DNA of 64,000 nucleotides from Ostrinia nubilalis. Its lineage: Eukaryota > Arthropoda > Insecta > Lepidoptera > Crambidae. The stretch lies in contig NC_087100.1 of the NCBI RefSeq assembly GCF_963855985.1, positions 6,421,001 to 6,485,000 on the forward strand, in the 5' to 3' direction. A program made the position numbers and the translations under genes. This document shows, piece by piece, positions 47,130 through 59,205 of this stretch. Within the stretch, counting starts at the first letter, position 1; each line of letters begins with the position of its first letter. The notes below the pieces were generated by a model. That model was given only the letters and a program-made list of their open reading frames with translations. It searched no databases and was not told where the DNA came from.

Positions 47130-50050
47130 TTAATAATTACTTATCGTTTCCAAAATTAGGGATATTAAAATTATCTCAGAATATTTTTAGCACCAATTGA
47201 AATACTATAATAATTCTTTTTACCAGACCATGACTCAGAATTTCTCTTTTGCAATAACATTTATATTAGCTGGACGGACATGATACCTACCTTCTTAAGT
47301 AGCAGAAACTCTAACAGCAATGGAGACTCGGAAGGATATTTACGTTTCAGAATCAATGCATGACCCATGAATTTACTGTAGCTAAATCTTTTGTTACCTT
47401 AGTGTAAACAACAATCTGTGTTCGAACTTCCACCAACGTCACTACACGATCGCTCAACGCCATCAAAGTGGTCCCGCGCACGCGCCCGCTAGATTGGTGT
47501 GTTTAGGCTCTTACGGCGGTAATGAGTGGTGCGTGAAACTTGCCTGCGATTTACAAACTCCTATAGGCGTTTCGGATTTTGGTCCTGCGGTAATGGCAGG
47601 CCGTGGTGTGAGGCGGCGCTGCTCCCGCGGCGGTGTCGTGATGTTGTTCTATTCCGTTACTGTATCAGCCGGGGTGAAGCCTGATTAATCGAAACGACGG
47701 TTCAGTTGTGCTCTCTGTAATATTTATGATGATATGAGGCTGGTCTTCATCATCATATACTTTAGTCAGATTACTGGTGGATTCTTCTCTACTAATATCA
47801 AGAGCATTTCTCCTACTTTAAATGCTCAAAAGGACAATGTTCGTTCTCCATACATTGTTCGCCGTTAGATCAACAGTGCCGAAATAATACTTTCTAGGTT
47901 CTAAATGACACAAATCTTTATGTAAGAACAATTATTCCTGGCGGACCAATTCTATAAACTTATTGATAGCAATATTGTTATCATAACCTCTTACTTACTA
48001 GTATTGTATTATATTATTTTATACACATCGATTTGGGAGATGTTCTGTATTGTAGTTGTCGCAGCCAAATTGTATTATAATATTGGACGGGTTTTGGAAA
48101 TAGCTCGGCGTTCCACTTTTATGATTTACTTACTTACATTTTGCACGTAATAACATGAATCCTATGTTTACTTTTCACTCTTGACATTTAACACGTGACT
48201 TACCAAACTAACTATCTCCATGGTTACCGTCTTAGTCTATGCATGACTAGGGATTGAACAACTTTTAATTGAATATTATTAACAATTCTCGATAGTTATT
48301 ATCGATTGAAAAATATTCGGTATTTGAATCGAAAGATATATTCAATTTTATCAATATCAAAATATTCAATTTTAATAATAAAATAAATATTATTTACTAC
48401 CACCTATGAAATGTTCTAAAAATTGCCTGGAGCGCTCTCCCAATCCTGGGTTTTCCCTTTCCAAGCTGAGAGGATATCATTTTGGTTCTATCGATACATT
48501 ATAAAGGTACTTAATACCTATTTGAAATGTATTACCAATTTATTGTTATAAGCATTTTGAGCGAATAAAACTTTCAATTCTATTAGAACTTTAGACATTT
48601 CTCTCACTTTAAGCGGCATTGGATTTTTCATCGGATTTGAAACTGTAACAGATATATTAAAGATGATCCCATATTGTTGTCATTGTCTATATCAGTGTTA
48701 TGATCACAATTCTTTTTATTTTATTCATGACCTTCGACCAGTTGGACACATTAGATAGCTTCTTGTAGTATCGTGCAATATATTTTTAACTTTTAATTAA
48801 AATCTAGTCATACTGTAGCAATTTGGACGATTTATTTTATTTACAAGATCGGTATCTTATTGTCTATGATGACCGCAGTCAACATCACTATTACATGGAT
48901 TCCTAACAATGAAGTTCGGCATTGCCTTGTGCCGATTTTACATAGATTTTATCGACACAAATTATGGAACTTCATAGGATATGGAGCAGGCCACGCCCTA
49001 AAATGTCCGGATGTCGTCATAGTATTATGGAATACATATAAAATACTTTTATTATTTCATTTTCTAATCCTCAAGTGTCCGTTACAATCTAATTAATATT
49101 TAAGTATTCAAAAAGTAAGAGATTAATTTTGATACTTTACTGCTGTGCCCAGGAATCTAAGGCGGTTTCTGACAATGTCCTTTATGACCCGATTAAAACT
49201 ATTTCCTTTTACCAATTGCTATGTTTAAATTTACAATCCTGATTCCAAAATTGTCCATTGCAAAACATTGTAAATTGTGATCGCGACCCGCCCACGTATT
49301 TGAAGCTTGTAGCTCGAAGGCAAATATTAGGCAGATTTCCTTCACGGTATCCCACGATGGAAACAAATAGGTGCATCGGCGCAGTGACGGATGGTAACTG
49401 CACTCTTGATGGCCGGGTAGGAAGTGCCCGAGCTAACTAAGCAACTCTGATAAGTGCGAAATGGCTCGTTTGTTTCGTGCGCCGGCGCCCATGGGAGCGC
49501 GAGTGTGTATTGTAGGGAATAATCGTCCAACGCGAGGTTAATTTGAAACGGAGCCCCAAGCGCTTGTAAGTGCCGAGGAGTCGGAGAGAGATGTTACTGA
49601 AATGAGAACATGACGGCACATACAACGAATAGTGTTGTACAAAACTTAAATAACTAACTTATATCATATTTACAACCGGTACCATGTTAAAATTCCGCAA
49701 TATCGCAAGCTTTACACAAACACTCAAAACTTTATGAGCATGCCGTAGTTGGGAAAGAAGATAATGCTATTGTTTGTCCCCGGGCTGCGATTAGTGATTT
49801 TACGAACGTTGGTACTTTGCGGAAGATTACGTTGCGCTGGCAATAAATACGATTCACTGACACCTCAATTTCAAAATCTAAGGGCCTATAAACCTCGACG
49901 TGATCGCAATGATAGAAAATTAGCAACATCCTGGTAAGAGTTGGGGTGAGGTATGGATCGCCTCCGGCGCGCGAACAATACCGGCGCGCGCGCAGGACAC
50001 CGCGCGACAGGGACGCTCGCGGCCGCCGCTGCCCAGACAGGGACAGACAC
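47130..50050. other. Non-coding, mostly AT-rich
   Basis: A GC-rich patch at about 47470-47690 contains no supportable exon. The second copy of the short repeat lies at 47418-47467. The stretch 48290-48390 is low-complexity ATT/ATAT sequence. Nothing else is recognised. Confidence 0.3.
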
Positions 50051-50059
50051 ATTCGCACC

Positions 50060-50880
50060 AGAGATTCAGATTTATCACGTATAATTATCGAATAATCTGC
50101 TTTGCATCTCTTGTTACAACATTACGATAATTTAGTCCCATTACATCGGGTTCTAAGCGGTGACCGTTCGCTAGCCGCACAGCGATTGATAATAATCGCT
50201 GGCGAAGTATAATGGCGTACACCCACGGGTAATTATTGTTGTGCAGTCGTGAGTTCGTGAGCGCTGGAATGGTGGAATGCATCTCCTTCGGGGGTTGCGC
50301 AGTAAACCAATACGCCGTTCGGCTCGCCCGCACCTAACTGATCGCTCTGCGCGCTAATGATAGGCCGCCAGCCCGGGCGTCCTCTTTAGTCGATCCCGAT
50401 AATATAATTACCAGTATTTATAAGTGCTCACACTTAATCGCACCTTGATACTAGTCATTACAAATTGCGTGCGTGTGCACTTAAAATTTCCTGGTGAAAT
50501 CGCCGAGGACTCGCTCGGCAATAATTAAACCGTAATTGGAGCACGGAGTGTATTGTGAGCGGCAATTATTTGCGAAGTGGAATTTCTGAGAACGGCAATA
50601 AAATGCACGTGTGGTGATATGCGGAGATACAATGAAGTCATTGGCGAGGACGTGGAATGCGTTACGGCGTCCGCGCTCGGAGCCGTCGCATTGACGTTTG
50701 GTCACGGGCATGGCGGGCGAGCTCGACGTTAATGGGCTGTGGTGGCCGTCGGCTCCGTTATCCCTCGTAGCTAATGATTGGCCGGCATTAAGTCCCGGCC
50801 GCTCTGTGCGATTATTGGATCTAACAGATAATTTTATATCGCATTGTCCCGGAGCGTAAAATTTTCTGTTGTTATTACGG
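50060..50880. promoter_or_regulatory. Dense candidate regulatory block
   Basis: This is the strongest unique GC-rich, motif-dense block in the window. It contains AATAATTAAACCGTAATTGG, GGCAATTATTTGCG, GCTAATGATTGGCCGGCATT, CTAATGATAGGCCGCC and GGCAATAAAATGCACG. Repeated ATTA and TGATTG cores in CpG-rich DNA are typical of deeply conserved insect enhancers. Two neighbouring blocks (51180-51530 and 52150-52430) look similar. Conservation cannot be tested here. Confidence 0.35.
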
Positions 50881-51179
50881 TCCGGGCACGCGCGGGCTCC
50901 GCCGAGAGCGCCGCTCTATCGTCTGATCTCGGAAAGGGTTGAGAATCACGAATTATTTGGAAACGCTCTAAATTATTGCATTGCAAATAGCCGTACTTGA
51001 TAAGTAATGGATGGATGGCGTTAACCAACAATTTGCACCCTTAAAGTATTAGAAAATGTTGTTCCAGAATTAGGAATCTAAGGTAACTTGGTTGCACATT
51101 TCGGAATTACAGTACTAACTTAATGAATTACTAAAACGTAGACAAATACGAATGTGTTTGAAATCGCATCTCTGCGTGA

Positions 51180-51530
51180 GATACCCGGCCCGTCAATTCG
51201 CCTTGTTATTTGAACATACGCGTTAGCACAATCATGCAGCATCGATCACATCGGCCGGGCTCGAACTCAGATGTTACAACGACACTAAAGCGATACCATA
51301 AAGAAATTATGAATAGAATTATCGCACCGGGTCGGCCGTCGGGTTTGCAGCGCGAACTCACGAGAACCATTCTTCCCGCGACTGTAATGAGCACTCTAAA
51401 TCAAACAATAGCATTAAAGTGTCAATACGGCCTCGATAACACCCAGCCGTTTTCTTTTGCACACAGAATTATGGCCATAAATCCATAAATGGCTATTTTA
51501 CACCGGTCGATTGACATCGCGAGCGATTTC
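51180..51530. promoter_or_regulatory. Candidate regulatory block with paired CCATAAAT motifs
   Basis: The segment includes GGCCATAAATCCATAAATGG, two closely spaced CCATAAA sites of the kind bound by posterior Hox (Abd-B-like) or Caudal homeodomain proteins. Around them is CpG-rich sequence (CGGGTCGGCCGTCGGGTTTG). Binding is inferred from the motif only. Confidence 0.3.
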
Positions 51531-52149
51531 GGTTTTACACTGATCCATCTCAATGACATTGGCAAAGAATAAAGTGAATTCGCACGAGAATTTGCTGCTT
51601 TTATAGTTGAGTCTTTTTGCTGAGGATAAGCTGTTCGGAGTTTTTCGTTTTCTTGAGACTTTTCATATAGTTGCTCCGGTTTGAGAATACCTAAGTAGGA
51701 AAGGTTTTTTTAATCAAATGAGGTCGGGAATGTGTCTAATTTTAAGAGTAGTAGGGTATCTTAGGGTAAGGGATTTTTCATAAAAATCAATTCATTTTAA
51801 AGCTCAAAACAAAGTAAGTTTTCATTTGTTAGTAAATTAGATTTTCAGCAATTTTAAAAGCAAGCAGCACAACATCTGGGAGATGGAAATCTCTGCAACA
51901 TGGGAGAGTCGCATTTTGAGAACTTATAAAAAGTATGTCAATAGGCTGTCCACCTAACCTATCATTGAACTGTTGCACCACCGCAGCATTGAGACGTTAC
52001 AAACAGCTAGAATTGTTTACAATGTTCTAACATGAATATCCTCAGGTAGAGATCTGATTCGAAGAACGGCGTCAGCTTCAGCTTTTGCGTAAGGTCCCAC
52101 ATTAGTTTGACATACGATTGTCTACCGACTCTATTAGTCTTCCGTCATC

Positions 52150-52430
52150 GAGATTGGCGTCGTGACGTGTAAATGTATCGGCTGTGTAAAGCGCCCGCGC
52201 CGGTATTCGGCGCCGCCAGCCGCTAACTGTCCGCATTATGCAGTTAACTCCTTGACTGGGACTGCTCTGACACCCTGCGTTAACCTTTGCGTTGACGTTA
52301 GAATTGCTAACGGCGCGCTCACACGATGCGCTCTAGCGGCCCGTTGGGCGGCCGCGTCTTGTAGGAATTGCAAAAGTCGTAACGTGAAAATGTTCGCGAT
52401 TTTTAAATATCGGAGTTATTAAGTTGGATT
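52150..52430. promoter_or_regulatory. GC-rich candidate regulatory block
   Basis: A CpG-rich block (GCGCCCGCGCCGGTATTCGG; GCGGCCCGTTGGGCGGCCGC) contains GCAGTTAACTCC and GTTAACCTTTGC. An 86-codon plus-strand open frame is present, but it has no splice support and is likely a by-product of composition. Confidence 0.25.
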
Positions 52431-52626
52431 ATGTGACCGCAGCTTTATATTCTTTAAAATCACTATGAAGATGCAGCGAGTAGACCCTAACATTTCCATC
52501 TTCCTTAGTTTTTGAAAAAACGCGTTGGTTTTTCATTTGGCGAACTCCGTTGATCCCCACTCCCAGGCCCACTACATTCCACCGTGCTCTTCACAGTCCC
52601 CACCACGTCCTGACTTGTCTAAAACA

Positions 52627-52756
52627 AACTAAGGCTGGGTTGTACCATCTTACTTTAACCTTGACAAACTTCAAAAATTTGTCAAACTCCATAGAAAAAA
52701 CACAGGTTATTGTTATTGTTACGGTTAAAATAAGATGATGCAATTTAGCCTAAGTT
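52627..52756. mobile_element. MITE, same family as 40576-40670
   Basis: Ends AACTAAGGCTGGGTTGTACC and the near reverse complement AATTTAGCCTAAGTT, with CATCTTACTTTAAC mirrored by GTTAAAATAAGATG, frame about 130 bases. This AAGGCTGGGTTG family is common in Lepidoptera. It is non-coding. Confidence 0.65.
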
Positions 52757-53157
52757 AGTAAAAAAAATATTATTTTGAAAAAAAAAATAGTTACGTATTA
52801 AATTATTAATCGACCGCCATACAAGCTAAAGACACCTATAAAAAAGTTGAAATATGTAGTTCCTTGGAAGGTACTTTCAAAGAAAATGAAACAAAAATAT
52901 TCAGTATAGACTATGCTATCTATCTATGTTTTCATAGTTTTAAACGACCTAGTCTGACTACCTGTTCTCAAAGGCATAAGATAATAGGTAATTTGACCAA
53001 CACGCAATCGGTGGTCTAGCTTTCTATTGTGTCTGAATGCCAAAGCATTAGACATATAATTAACTAAAGCAGGTAGTCGGGAAACGAATGTCAGATGACC
53101 GAATGGATTCCGGATTAACTGACTATAATCGAGCGGTGGGCTATCCATGGCGACCAT

Positions 53158-53336
53158 TGTGCCTACCATGAGTTTACGTTAGGTGTGCTCGCTAGCGACT
53201 GCGTAAAAAATGACATTTAAATGTATGACATATTGTGCAGCGCCCCTAGCGGCTACTTTCAAGAAATAAAATCTTCATAGAATTTTTTGACGTATTCGCT
53301 AGCGAGCTCACCTAACGTAAACTCATGGTAGGCACA
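53158..53336. mobile_element. Palindromic MITE with TGTGCCTACC ends
   Basis: TGTGCCTACCATGAGTTTAC and the following TTAGGTG and GCTCGCTAGCGA blocks on the left are mirrored on the right (GCTAGCGAGCTCACCTAACG, then CATGGTAGGCACA). The stem is about 50 bases and the unpaired centre about 75. A Helitron-like copy starts five bases downstream. Confidence 0.7.
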
Positions 53337-53340
53337 CATA

Positions 53341-53557
53341 TCTATCTTCTATAAATACTACTCACTGATTAATCACGAAATCTCAGAAACTATAACACCT
53401 AAAAACTTGAAATTTGGCAGGTAGGTTCCTTATAGAGTGTAGACATCCGCTAAGAATTGATTTTACGAAACTCTACCCCTAAGGGGGTAAAATGGGCGTT
53501 GGAAGTTTGTATGAAAATCCTATGTTTTCACGCGTACGAAGTCGAGAGCACAGCTAG
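53341..53557 (+). mobile_element. Non-autonomous Helitron-like element
   Basis: It starts TCTATCTTCTATAAATACTA after an A and ends GAGAGCACAGCTAG before a T. The body has AAACTTGAAATTTGGCAGGT-type sequence shared with the element at 61185-61968, so the two belong to related families. Confidence 0.65.
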
Positions 53558-53559
53558 TT

Positions 53560-56500
53560 TTTGTAATGTACAGACGACAGTACATCAAGCTAAACACAGT
53601 AGCTTCGCATGCTCTTAATGATAGAGCCGATTTTGCAACAAAAAATACTTTGGTATAGTGTCTAATTGCGCAATTGCCTATTAACCTGCCTATACTAATC
53701 CCTCAGGGAGGGACTAAATTAATCAATAGGGATGGATCAAGTCATTAGACTGATTTGCTAGAGTACTTCAACTATTTGAGTATATTCCTGTTCATTACAT
53801 AGTTCTTCAAAAACCCCAATGAAAATAATGTTCAGTACCAACATTCTTACTTTCCTAAAAGCGAGTTCAATAATAACAACGCCATTCTTCCCAGACGCTA
53901 GTGCAGCGTCCAACAAAATGGTACAAAGTCAATTCAATGTCGCGGTGAAGGGTTGTGATAACGCAGGGGCGACGTGTATCGCAAACACGGGGGTGCGATT
54001 TGTACAACATGTAGAGGTCAGGGTGCCCCGTAGGCGATATTAGCAAGAAATTGGTAGCTACTGGAGTTACCATAAAATGCATTTGCGATTTCATGGTGTG
54101 TGAGAGTAATAATGATTAGGATAATGTAATTTATGACGCTTAGTATTTTTTAGCTCTACCAAATCTCATTATTTTTAAGAATATCGGTATGTTCATCATA
54201 AATGTGTATGTGACAGTGCTAAAATATTGATATTAAGAGGCCAAACGTTGTACATAATTATTTCCTAATGTGGCCCGTTCAACAAAAAAAAAACATTAAA
54301 TTCTGCCAAATCAGAGTTTATAACATTGCAGGTTGTTGACCATTTGAAAATTTGCAAAACTAATTTATCTTTCGAGAATTCAAATAAATCTCTACATAAA
54401 ACAGTAAAAAGAAACTCGCATTGTTGTACATATTTAACAGAATTGCGCCATCCTTTTCGAGATTAATCAAATTCCGTTCCTAAAAATGACTTGAGCGAAG
54501 CATGAAAGTTTCATAATTCCATTTGGACGATACAAAATGCGAAGGACGCTTTATAACGCGATAAGGCGCGTTTGTTACGCGAAGATATATTACTATTCAA
54601 CTTACTTAAAACTCAAAGTCCATCAAGAGTTCCGAACAAAGCTTAAAGTTAAAGAAAATACCTGAGTCAGGTGTAGTCTGAGTTGAATGGGCCAAGTTCC
54701 TGGTGATTAATGGATGGCTACTGTTTGCAGCATGCAGAGAGGATTACCAAGTTCCCTCTTTTGAATAAGCCCCGCAGTGAGCATGTTGTGATTAGCCTTA
54801 ATAGGATAGGTTTAACGAAACAGTAGGCGCGATGACGAAGACAAAATGTACTAAACAAAGCTCAATTGTATTAAAGTGCTTTTGCTACTTGCCCCAAATT
54901 ATGTGTTATTTACTATGATTTGCTAGTCCTTAACTTGATTAAATTAATGGTAATTTTTATAAAATAACCAATTGACATGTTTTGACAGAGGTACTTGTTT
55001 GGTTATTTAGGAAAAAATATTACATTTCAGGAATTAGCTAGTTTAATGTTTGTTTAGTGATAGAGTTAGATAGATAAAACGTTTATTTGCATAACAGAAA
55101 CACACATTACAAACTACTTAGTTTAGTTACTAGATGCAAAAACACACATCACTATTGTAAAAAAAGTGATGTGAAAGCTACTAACCATAAGTAACTAACC
55201 TACTTAATTTTAAGCACCTTATTTCGTGCCAAAATAATTTGCAAAGCAAAGCAGCCATAACTCCATGATTCAATCTCAAATTATTGAATTATTATGACTA
55301 ATGCTGATCCTCTTTGCATGAACAACCCCAGTTATTCCATTAGGTAAGTGCCATTTCAATCTAACTTGGAATTAGTTCCACCTTATTGCCGACTTGAGAA
55401 TTTTTATCACGGCTAAAGCAATCAGAGCGCCAATAATTTCCCTCATAATGACTGTGCGGTCGTAAAATTTGAGCATTGCGCCAAAATGGTGGCACCATTA
55501 AAATTCTCTCCCCATCGTTATAACCGGGAGTTATCGACGGAACCGATCCGCAGCCGGGACAATCGGCATTTCCATCTCGATCTCCGGGCGACCGTTAGTT
55601 TTCTTTTTTAAATCGCGCGTTGAGGATTTGGCGTGAATGCGTGAAGGGTTGCCCCCGCGCCCCCGCCCCCTCATATGTCCTCATCTGGGGACACGATTTA
55701 AGGCCGAAGCGATTTTCCCCTAATAAATAGCGAAGTTAGCAGTACGCCTCCTAATACTAATTCGATGATCTTGTTTTATAGTTACAGCCGGCCGGGCCCG
55801 GCGAAATCGTGTTTGGGTCCGAATTCGGTGATCAATGTCTTCGTCTACAAAAAGAGCCTTTTATTAAAACGTTGCAGTATTTCTCTGATTAACTCTATAG
55901 TAGTAAACTGATTTGTCGCGACAGCAAAATACTAACTGCAATGAATTTTAGAATATTATGCTTACCTGTATTTAGTTCTTTCTTTTACGAAGAGATGTCT
56001 TGATATCTAGTTGAGTTAAACCCAAATTGTTTATAATGCCCCTTTTAGAAATACAAAGTGGTATGTTCTAACATTGTCCGACCTTATTCGTAAGTTTGCG
56101 ACAATAACTTCGTTAGTATCACTAACTTGTGTCTTTGTGTCCCTGTCAAAAGTTAAGACTTAATATGCTGGTGGAAGATGGAGGGAGACATAAGTGGACG
56201 GTGTAACAGATATTGCTGCACTTACAAGCTGATTTAAGTTCAACATTTCTCTTGTAAACAGGTTCAGTAGGCTTATACTGATAAATAAAGTGTTACAGGA
56301 GGTCTTCGACGTCATCATATGTGACGTAATTAATAATAATGATAAGGGGTGGTTGTAAGAGTCGCATTCAGAATCAAAAGTTTTTAAATATCTACCACAA
56401 CTTTTGTCATGATATTAATCTAATTGTCTAGCGAAGGTACATTCTACTTTGCTAACACATGTACCCACGGATTCTAAATAAACGGTTTAAGAAAGATATA

Positions 56501-57030
56501 TTTTTTGGCGTGATAGCATTTCAGAAGTTATAATGCGATCACGTATAGCAAATCTTGTTGCAAAGATTAGAGACGTATCTATTCCCCGTCATCAAAACAA
56601 TCCGTTCCCTCGCCAAAACTCTTCGCTGCAACTATGTCTCATATATGTAAAATAATGCGGCCGATATATCTTTAACCTCCCGGGGGCGAAAGGGTGTGTA
56701 TTGGGGGTGGCGCCCCCGCGACTTATTCCGATATAATCAATAACTTAGTGAGATCCCCTTTGCATCCGCCCGCGTGACAGTTTCTCCAATCGAAGGGTTG
56801 TTTTATTTTTTTATTTTTTTGTTCAAACACGGCCTGATTAGAGACGCAAGGTCTCGGGGCTTTTTGAAGTTGACATCGTTTCACGAATGGCTAGAGATGC
56901 CTGTGCCTCATTTTCCAGCGTCTCGGTAATAAGTGTTTGCCTTTTTATCCACCTTTACGTAAACGTATGTAAATGTTAGTTTTGGACTAAGAAAATTGTT
57001 GGCTTTGTCCCCGTTCGGTTGGTAGGCTGT
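53560..57030. other. Non-coding; GC-rich blocks at about 55420-55860 and 56640-56790
   Basis: The block at 55420-55860 (CAGCCGGGACAATCGGCATT; AGCCGGCCGGGCCCGGCGAA) and the one at 56640-56790 carry ATTA-type motifs in CpG-rich DNA and may be regulatory. Two weak splice-bounded candidates on the minus strand (about 54661-54700 and 55964-56004) are too short to support. Confidence 0.3.
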
Positions 57031-57036
57031 TAGCGC

Positions 57037-57155
57037 GATGGCAGTCGTAATTGATTTAAGCCTAGTATTATTTTTAAATAAATATCCTTACTATCTCTAT
57101 CTATACATTTTGAAAGAAATCGTTTCTTAGTGATAAATCAATTACGACTGCCATC
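57037..57155. mobile_element. Short MITE with 22-base perfect terminal inverted repeats
   Basis: GATGGCAGTCGTAATTGATT and the next two bases (57037-57058) are exactly mirrored at 57134-57155, around a 75-base AT-rich centre. Size and structure fit a MITE. I could not assign a superfamily or see a clear target duplication. Confidence 0.7.
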
Positions 57156-57282
57156 TTAAATAGTGACGTGGCGTGGTTAGGTAATGATTTGTGTGATGCA
57201 CATTAAACTTTCGTGTTACTTAAATTGATTTTTAGTTATTAAAGATACTTGGTTAACTAAGCTAGATAGTGAAATTGTGCAT

Positions 57283-57474
57283 ATTTTTTTTTAAAGATTA
57301 ATAGCAGTTTGTATTGCCCAAATTACTAATAGTCCCGTTAGCCCCTCGTGTGCTAAATAAGCTTGTGTTACGAGTGGGCTCACCACAATAGTCGAGTGGC
57401 GATGGGATTCGAACCCGCGTTCCTTGGATCTCGAGTCGGCCACTCCGACCTCTTCACTGTTCGGCTATCGTGGC
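57283..57474 (-). mobile_element. tRNA-derived SINE, minus strand
   Basis: The head begins GCCACGATAGCCGAACAGTG (A-box region). It continues with AGAGGTCGGAGTGGCCGACT and has a canonical B box, GGGTTCGAATCCC. It ends in an AT-rich body and a TAAAAAAAAAT tail at about 57283-57293. The order head, boxes, body and tail is that of a tRNA-related SINE. The head is well preserved, implying a fairly recent insertion. Confidence 0.8.
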
Positions 57475-57799
57475 TAATTTGCTTACCCAAACAATGAATT
57501 AATGACATAGGTAGTGCGAATGATTGGATTATGTTCAATAGCAACATAGGTATCACAGATAAAGACAGAATCACATTAGGATAGAACCACCGACCTTCGG
57601 CAAATGTAGAAACGGCAGTCTGACAGGTTTAGGCCTCAAATTATCTAAACTGTTACCTAAAATTACGCCGTAGAATTTTCGGTACCACTTCACACACTTC
57701 CATTTCTTAGTGGGCTTTATTTGTTTACGAAATTGCCAGAGTAGACTGGTGTAAAGTATACCTCCATATTTCGTGTTAAAATGCTCGTGAAACACTTAC

Positions 57800-57862
57800 T
57801 TGCTCCTTGAGGGATTCGAAGCAGCCACCGAAGTTCAAGTTGTAGTCTGGGATGCACCATCT
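57800..57862 (-). CDS. Internal coding exon of an unidentified protein (about 21 codons)
   Basis: The minus strand ends in a strong donor (GGAGCAA then GTAAGT). The favoured frame reads WCIPDYNLNFGGCFESLKEQ and ends in phase 0. Almost every codon has C or G in third position, in sharp contrast to the AT-rich flanks, which is strong evidence of coding. The acceptor is weaker (GAATGTTAG, with the alternative two bases on), so the 5' boundary is uncertain. Two cysteines 11 residues apart and the DYNLNFGGC motif suggest an extracellular segment, but I recognise no family. A second frame is open but has poorer codon use. It may belong to the same gene as the exons to the left or to a separate one; the CpG-rich promoter-like region at 63.7 kb lies upstream. 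Confidence 0.62.
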
Positions 57863-58277
57863 CTAACATTCAAATGATTGAACTTTTGTATATCGTATCA
57901 ATAATTCAACAATTATACTTTGTGAATTAAGAGTAGGTAGATGCACTTGTTGTAATTATTAGTTTTGTAGCACAAGACAGATGACTGACACTTTATGATG
58001 GCCGAATGCCGAAAGTAAAAGCTTAAACTATTCAACAAGCAAATAAAATTTCAAAGGTCAGATTCATACTCGTAGCTATTTTTTTATTTGATTAAAATTT
58101 TACGGTTTAAAAGTGATTTTGAAAAATGTCATTATTATTTTTGTGTGCGTAGTTTCACAGGTGGGCGTAATTGGATGATATCATAAAGGTACATATACAA
58201 ATAGCGCACATATTTTGATTGATGAAAGGGCAAAAAACGTTTCAATTTTCTTTTGGCTTTTGTTTAACGTAGATAAC

Positions 58278-58492
58278 TGTGCCGGTATGCACAATACTAA
58301 ATCTCTTCATATCTTATCTTGATCACGTTCACAGTGTCAGCACATTTATCACGTATAGTGCTGATGCTGTGACGTCATTTACCTTTAATCTATATCGTAT
58401 AAATAGTCACGCAGTTCGTGTTAATAAACAGACTTAAAGCAGATACTAACTACAACCCGTGTCTCATTTATACGGTCCCCCAACATGGCACA
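58278..58492 (+). repeat. Left LTR
   Basis: 215 bases bounded by TG and CA. It includes GTATAAATAGTCACGCAG, a TATA-like promoter box, and AATAAA downstream (GTTAATAAACAG), the expected polyadenylation signal. It appears identical to the right LTR. Confidence 0.92.
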
Positions 58493-58732
58493 AATTGGTG
58501 ACCCCGACGAAGAAGATGATCCCGACAAAGTTGGCATAAATTGGTGACCCCGACGATGAACCAGTTGAACCCGACGATCCCGAAGAAAAAGACTATCCCG
58601 GCGAAGCCAACGTAGCCGACGAAGCCGACATACGACGACGAAGTTAAACACGTACGAAACAACGTGATGTGAGACGTAACCTCCATCACCACCATCTTCG
58701 GCATCAGCCTCCGCCAGCTTTCACCATCTGAC

Positions 58733-59205
58733 ATGGAATCAAATTGGTTACCCCGATTGAGCAGAGAAAATTTCGCGTCCGTGTCATCAACATCAATTAT
58801 TGTGATATCAACATCAATCAGCGAAAATGAAGTCTCAGCAGTTCAGCAGTCAACAACATCAGCAAAAATTCAAGACCAAACAATGGAAAATGTGCTAACT
58901 CAGCTACAACAAGTGCAATTGAAATAATAATTGTGCTATGACCGTGAAAATTTGCGACGCAGCAGTTACAGGCCAAGGTCGCCTAGTCAAGTAAGAAGAT
59001 TTTGTTATTATAATATGTATCAACGTATACAAAAAAATGTGAAAAATCATGTGATTAGAAACAAACGAAACAAGGAAACTAAAAATCGCACAGCCAGCAT
59101 GGCCTTTGTGCTATCTACCCGTCTAACCGCCTCATTGTTACCGACTGAAAAAGTGGTATGAGGTTTTTTAATCGTTACGGGAGCAACATATCAGTGATAA
59201 GCAAC
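58733..59205 (+). pseudogene. Decayed gag/protease remnant of the LTR element
   Basis: Two short frames separated by stops lie in the interior. The first (from 58733) ends with a Gln-rich QTMENVLTQLQQVQLK. The second (from 58931) has RSSYRPRSPSQVRRFCYYN and then VKNHVIRNKRNK, where a gag of this type usually has a Cys-containing motif that is not intact here. Shortly after a stop, FLIVTGATYQ stands where the aspartic protease active site would be, but the key Asp is not present. The gag/protease reading is by analogy with insect Gypsy/Pao elements. None of it could make working protein. Confidence 0.55.

Noticed and set aside
54661..54700. Short minus-strand exon-like segment next to the donor-like CAG/GTATTT
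   Set aside because: Donor is poor and the open stretch is about 13 codons, within chance expectation.
55964..56004. 41-base minus-strand segment ending AAATACAG/GTAAGC
   Set aside because: Weak acceptor and very short open frame; the junction resembles the one at 1344 but that alone does not make it an exon.
57397..57474. Possible tRNA gene on the minus strand
   Set aside because: A and B boxes are present, but the cloverleaf does not close and a SINE body with an A-rich tail follows, so it is a tRNA-derived SINE.
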